Position numbers and translations under genes: made by a program. Of a DNA stretch of 64,000 nt, positions 60,548 through 64,000 are shown in pieces. Source of the stretch: Lepidonotus clava. Its lineage: Eukaryota > Annelida > Polychaeta > Phyllodocida > Polynoidae. The stretch is taken from assembly GCA_936440205.1 (NCBI GenBank), contig OW387135.1, positions 33,210,792-33,274,791 of the forward strand, given 5' to 3'. The notes below the pieces were generated by a model. It was not told the origin of the DNA, searched no databases, and worked only from the letters and a program-made list of their open reading frames with translations. Each line of letters opens with the position of its first letter. Within the stretch, counting starts at the first letter, position 1.

Positions 60548-60838
60548 ATGTGCCACAAACTAAAAATTGTTGATGACTCTACAGGAAAAACATTTTGTAC
60601 TTTCATGTTACCTTTAGAATATTGTTGCATCCCTGAAAGTCGAGTTTTCATACAAAACATAGTAGAGAGCCTAGCTGGATATAAGAGGAAACGTCTGCTT
60701 CACAATCTTGAGGAAGCAATATCAAACGTATCACTGAAAACAACAGAAGAGGAAAACTGGACTGCCTTCTATTTCACGTTGCATGAAATTCAGGAATTCT
60801 TACTTGAGAATCAGAATTGCAGGATCAACCTGGCTTAA
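60548..60838 (+). CDS. Small tandem paralogue 1, 96 aa
   Basis: ATG at 60548. It aligns from its first residue with the next gene: MCHKLKIV / MGYHLTVR, LPLE / IELP, then a helix SRVFIQNIVESLAGY / SRQILQEIKESLEGF and a second helix HNLEEAISNV / DNLLDILSWL. Probably a small soluble helical domain. No known family. First of a tight plus-strand run of five genes. Confidence 0.55.
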   Translation: MCHKLKIVDDSTGKTFCTFMLPLEYCCIPESRVFIQNIVESLAGYKRKRLLHNLEEAISNVSLKTTEEENWTAFYFTLHEIQEFLLENQNCRINLA

Positions 60839-60913
60839 ATTCTAATTTTGACTGCACAGTTTGCTGTATTTCTTTTAAGATTATTGAGATCGACTGAAAA
60901 CTACAAACACACA

Positions 60914-61264
60914 ATGGGTTATCATCTAACAGTCAGACACCCCATGACAAAAATGGTACTGGTCTCTATCGAGCTGCCACATCAGATTTCAGGACACCAA
61001 GGAAGTAGACAAATTCTCCAGGAAATCAAGGAATCATTGGAAGGATTCACTTGTGACATTGCTGTAGATAATCTCTTGGACATACTTTCTTGGCTTTATT
61101 CTTTGGTGTTTGAAAAGAAACATTGCACTTCCCAACTGAAAGAGTGGGTGATGCTGTATGAACAACTTGAATTGTTTTCATCAGAGCTACAGCAATATCC
61201 TCATTGTGTTGTTGTCGATGGAAACAGAAATTGGATTTTAGGGACGGCTGAAGAATCATCATAA
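60914..61264 (+). CDS. Small tandem paralogue 2, 116 aa
   Basis: The ATG at 60914 is chosen because it aligns with the start of the preceding paralogue; the frame opens earlier at a TTG. The shared two-helix core is followed by a longer C-terminal extension (YEQLELFSSELQQYPHCVVV). It lies 75 bp after the first copy and 31 bp before the HNH gene. The pair arose by tandem duplication; function unknown. Confidence 0.55.
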   Translation: MGYHLTVRHPMTKMVLVSIELPHQISGHQGSRQILQEIKESLEGFTCDIAVDNLLDILSWLYSLVFEKKHCTSQLKEWVMLYEQLELFSSELQQYPHCVVVDGNRNWILGTAEESS

Positions 61265-61295
61265 CGACACATACATATGATGACACTCTGATGAC

Positions 61296-61865
61296 ATGAT
61301 GGATCTGCCATTGCCTGAAGGTTTTAAGATTGATCCTGATTATGACCTATATGCTTTCAATGATCAAGGAGAATGTATGCACATTGGAAAGCGGACAATA
61401 TTCAGAGGTCATTTAACTAATATGGGATACAGGAATGTGAGGGTACGGAGTCGAGAAGGTTTGACGTGGTACATGGTTCTGGTGCATCAGCGAGTGTATC
61501 GTATCTTCAATGGTGAATTGAAAAAACCTCTTGTAATTGACCATTTGAATGGCAATAAACTGGACAACAGAGCATGCAATCTTCAGCAAATAACTCAAAA
61601 AGAAAACTGCAAGAGGGCTGCCGCAATGAGAGATTCTGAATTTTATCATGGCAGAATGCCAAAGAGAATAAAGGCTACAAACTTGACCACTGGCCAGACA
61701 AAATTCTACAGATCAACTTATGCAGCAGGAAAAGACCTCTGTATAAATAATGGTTCCATTCAGTTGGTGTGCAGGGGAACAACAATGTCAGCGAAGTCCA
61801 AGAAGGATGGATATTGGTATAAATTTATTGTTCTTACAGAAGAAGAATTGTGCGACTATTATTAG
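61296..61865 (+). CDS. HNH endonuclease with NUMOD-type DNA-binding segment
   Basis: 189 aa; the start may be the ATG at 61296 or the next codon. The N-terminal part (YDLYAFNDQGECMHIGK...LTNMGYRNVRV) resembles NUMOD4-type segments. The HNH core is VHQRVYRIF, then VIDHLNGNKLDNRACNLQ, then ITQKENCKRA, matching the phage/intron HNH_3 pattern H...DH.N...N...NL. A C-terminal NUMOD1-like segment follows (ATNLTTGQTKFYRSTYAAGK). Such proteins nick or cut DNA and often move as freestanding homing endonucleases in phages and giant viruses. Its presence in a herpes-like gene cluster is unusual. Confidence 0.82.
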   Translation: MMDLPLPEGFKIDPDYDLYAFNDQGECMHIGKRTIFRGHLTNMGYRNVRVRSREGLTWYMVLVHQRVYRIFNGELKKPLVIDHLNGNKLDNRACNLQQITQKENCKRAAAMRDSEFYHGRMPKRIKATNLTTGQTKFYRSTYAAGKDLCINNGSIQLVCRGTTMSAKSKKDGYWYKFIVLTEEELCDYY

Positions 61866-61911
61866 ATTACCAATTAAAGTATGAAATCATACCAAACACA
61901 AAAAGAAAACT

Positions 61912-63174
61912 ATGTGTTGTTTTGTTGATCTATATACTTTGAATCTCAGGCTAACTTTCTCTGAGCCTCTAGAATATCATAAAGATTCTATCACAATGGT
62001 CATTCGATTGGAGCCTGTGAGAGGGGAGTCCTATGTTTTTCCAGTTACTTCTGCTAATTTGATGAATACAGAGTTTCAGATTGAATGTCAGCTACCAACT
62101 GCCTGGGTGGATGGAAACTCATTCCTTTGCATTTGGCTGTATTTAGACAAAGAAGAAGAAGTTATTTTTTCACAAACTTTGCCTCACAGCTGGGTCATAG
62201 CTGCCAGAAATTGTCTTGCTACAGGCTCACAACTGTCCGATCATTTTTCAGGAAATGACTCATCAGTGTGCATTCAGGTTGAGAAGCTTGGTAGCAGGGT
62301 TGGTTTCAATGAAGTTCCTCGCCAAATGAAAAGAAGGAGCACCCTTTTCCTTGATTTTGAGACTTGGGTAAAAATGAATGACCTAAGTTTTCCTGACAAG
62401 TTCATTTACAAAAACAACCTCTCCTTAATTTCTGCATTCGCCTTAATGCAGAGATGCAATAAAGAGAGTTTTAACTTCAAAGGTTTTCTCAGGGGCCAGT
62501 TTGTGAACTCTTGGATTTCCGACTGGCGCGTTTGCCTGGCAATGGCTGAAAAATTGTCAGGTCAACATGAATCTGTTGAAAAGAAATTCACACTTGCCCT
62601 AGACTTCCTTACAGCTAATGTTTCTTGCACTGTTCCCACCTTCCCACATTTGACTTCAGCTTTCTTCTGCACTTGTCGCAATGAATGGGACAGGGCCGTG
62701 ACTAGACTTGTTTTTGCACATTGCATGCAAGGAGAAAGAGCTCTGATGGACACAAGGCTTCAAAGGGACATTTGGCGAATGTTAAAGTTACATCACTTCG
62801 CTCTGATCATAAAAAAAGAGGACAATTTTAGTTGTTCTTTTGCCATCATTGACAGCTCTCTGTTAGAAAGGCATGAGGGATCTTTAGTCATTTGGTATGA
62901 CAGACAGGACACCTATATACACTGTTCACTGAAAGGCAGCCATTTTCAGATTGATTACAAAACCTTGGTTGATGCAAGTTGGACTGCAATTTGTCTGAAT
63001 GAAGGAGAAATATACCGACCTTTGCTTTGCACTGATGAGGTTGTTGAGAAGCAACAACATTGGCACAAAGGTTTTATATTTTGTAAAAACTTATCAAAAT
63101 GGGAAACTAGTCATCTTAAGGATTTAGTCATTGATCCACCAAATTGTATTATCCAAGAATATCTATCATCATGA
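61912..63174 (+). CDS. Hypothetical 420-aa protein
   Basis: ATG at 61912; an internal ATG at 61996 (MVIRLEPVRG) could be used. It is rich in beta-type, aromatic sequence (FQIECQLPTAWVDGNSFLCI; SFAIIDSSLLERHEGSLVIW) without signal peptide or membrane helices. That composition would suit a capsid, triplex or tegument component. No diagnostic motif. It ends 13 bp before the next gene on the same strand. Confidence 0.62.
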   Translation: MCCFVDLYTLNLRLTFSEPLEYHKDSITMVIRLEPVRGESYVFPVTSANLMNTEFQIECQLPTAWVDGNSFLCIWLYLDKEEEVIFSQTLPHSWVIAARNCLATGSQLSDHFSGNDSSVCIQVEKLGSRVGFNEVPRQMKRRSTLFLDFETWVKMNDLSFPDKFIYKNNLSLISAFALMQRCNKESFNFKGFLRGQFVNSWISDWRVCLAMAEKLSGQHESVEKKFTLALDFLTANVSCTVPTFPHLTSAFFCTCRNEWDRAVTRLVFAHCMQGERALMDTRLQRDIWRMLKLHHFALIIKKEDNFSCSFAIIDSSLLERHEGSLVIWYDRQDTYIHCSLKGSHFQIDYKTLVDASWTAICLNEGEIYRPLLCTDEVVEKQQHWHKGFIFCKNLSKWETSHLKDLVIDPPNCIIQEYLSS

Positions 63175-63187
63175 GTAAGAAAAGAGA

Positions 63188-64000
63188 ATGTCATTAATTT
63201 TGAATGATGCCGCAACCATCAAAATAAATCGTCCAATCAAATTATCAGGCCAGAGACTGGATAGGAACTCTATAAACATAAGCCCAAATCGACCTGATAT
63301 TTTCACTGCACTTCAGGGAATGACAGGTTTGTCTAAACTTCTATCTAAAGTGGTCTACTCCTGCCGATGGAATGAATATTTTGATCTTGCAAAATTAGAC
63401 TTTTCCTGGAAATTTGATGGTGTGGTCTACAAAAGCAGCAGCCCCTTCTTTGAACTGCTCATGATTGGGATGTGCAGACTTGCTTATTCTATTAATCATG
63501 GTCTGGAATCTCAAGAACAATTAGACCAGTTGGCCAAGAGTCTCAATCTAGCATGCAGTGGTATTACTGGTGATGTGGATTGGGCATGCCATGTGGTTTC
63601 TCCAGCACTCATCTGGCCAGTCAGTGTCAGATACTGCAAGATTCATACAAAAGAACAGGACGTCCTCCTTGGTCTGAACATTCAATTTATTCAAGCTCTG
63701 CTCAATGTCACAGTTTTGGAGAAATGGTTTGTGCTCATGGAGAAATACATAATGCAGATGATAACTGAAAGACGCGAGAAGGTTGGGTATACATTAAACA
63801 ATGTGCAGAGTTTGACTGATGGAATGCATGATTTAACCAGAAGACTGCCAGCATGTCTACAAGGATACATATCCCTTCGGTTGGATCAGAACAATGACAA
63901 GAGTGACCTGAGTAGGTTAGTTCATTTGGCTCAGATGATTGCTCATCCTCCTCAAAATTTAGAAAAGCTGCATATGCTTCTTCCTGGTATTCAAAACAAT
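63188..64000 (+). CDS. Partial ORF running off the window, at least 271 aa
   Basis: ATG at 63188 opens a frame that stays open to the window edge. The visible part is helical and mixed (TALQGMTGLSKLLSKVVYSC; VLEKWFVLMEKYIMQMITER) with no signal peptide. Gap to the previous gene is 13 bp, so it belongs to the same plus-strand run. A large structural protein is possible because genes of this run are tightly spaced and the frame is long, but identity is unknown without the rest. Confidence 0.6.
   Translation, partial: MSLILNDAATIKINRPIKLSGQRLDRNSINISPNRPDIFTALQGMTGLSKLLSKVVYSCRWNEYFDLAKLDFSWKFDGVVYKSSSPFFELLMIGMCRLAYSINHGLESQEQLDQLAKSLNLACSGITGDVDWACHVVSPALIWPVSVRYCKIHTKEQDVLLGLNIQFIQALLNVTVLEKWFVLMEKYIMQMITERREKVGYTLNNVQSLTDGMHDLTRRLPACLQGYISLRLDQNNDKSDLSRLVHLAQMIAHPPQNLEKLHMLLPGIQNN

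Larger units (their letters stand above)
15139..64000. mobile_element. Herpesvirus-like element (Herpesvirales), two gene blocks split by repeats
   Basis: Gene blocks at 15.1-23.9 kb and 40.9 kb to the window end share compact spacing, overlapping or adjacent polyadenylation signals and large viral-type proteins. The right block has the herpes-type terminase. The blocks are separated by ~17 kb of minisatellite, satellite and tRNA-like arrays. No decay is evident in the long frames, so the visible part looks largely whole and young or maintained. Neither outer boundary nor terminal repeats can be seen. The ankyrin/SOCS region at 0.2-14 kb may also belong to it. Confidence 0.65.

Overview
The window reads as a eukaryotic, probably invertebrate, locus that holds a large herpesvirus-like element (Herpesvirales, probably the malacoherpesvirus/alloherpesvirus side) together with long stretches of repetitive DNA. 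The diagnosis rests on the DNA-packaging terminase at 42.2-44.3 kb. It has herpes-type ATPase and RNase H-like nuclease motifs in two exons, and the first visible exon starts at the same place, just before Walker B, as the classic intron of herpesvirus UL15/UL89 genes. The long open frames show no obvious decay, so the element looks largely whole in what is visible. It is either young or still maintained. The window cannot settle whether it is an integrated copy or a free viral genome carrying repeats; the satellite and SINE-like arrays favour integration or a transposon-like lifestyle.

Layout. 0.2-14 kb: an AT-rich region with two related blocks. Each has small membrane or secreted Cys-rich proteins, a Gln/Lys-rich ORF with a shared ANASE motif, and a large ankyrin protein ending in a SOCS-box-like tail. 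Noncoding and repeat-rich DNA lies between them, with a C2H2 finger fragment, a G-quadruplex run and a dispersed repeat at 6.7 and 11.7 kb. 15.1-23.9 kb: a compact gene block with an ankyrin-like protein, a DUF5662-like protein, two unrecognised proteins and a 1390-aa SF3/D5-like P-loop ATPase. 24.7-25.7 kb: a 33/34-bp minisatellite. 25.9-32.7 kb: about ten units of a ~675-bp satellite. 32.7-34.3 kb: unique or low-complexity DNA. 34.3-40.8 kb: a higher-order tandem array with tRNA-like (A-box/B-box) segments and twelve perfect AGGTCATGACCT palindromes.

40.9-64 kb: the main viral gene block. It holds a zinc-ribbon protein, the split terminase with two opposite-strand genes in its introns, a 1739-aa coiled-coil protein, a 554-aa putative structural protein, membrane proteins, a protein kinase and a 633-aa unknown. 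It ends with a plus-strand cluster: two tandem paralogues, an HNH/NUMOD-type endonuclease, a 420-aa protein and an ORF running off the window. Genes are packed with gaps of tens of bases, some converge with overlapping stops, and several polyadenylation signals sit on or beside stop codons, as in large nuclear DNA viruses.

How the parts fit: the terminase and perhaps some of its neighbours would package DNA, the SF3-like ATPase would serve replication, and the kinase and ankyrin/SOCS-box proteins would act on host signalling and ubiquitin ligases. The membrane proteins would serve the envelope or host-cell membranes. Only the terminase, kinase, ankyrin proteins, P-loop ATPase and HNH protein are recognised with confidence. 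The rest are described, not named.
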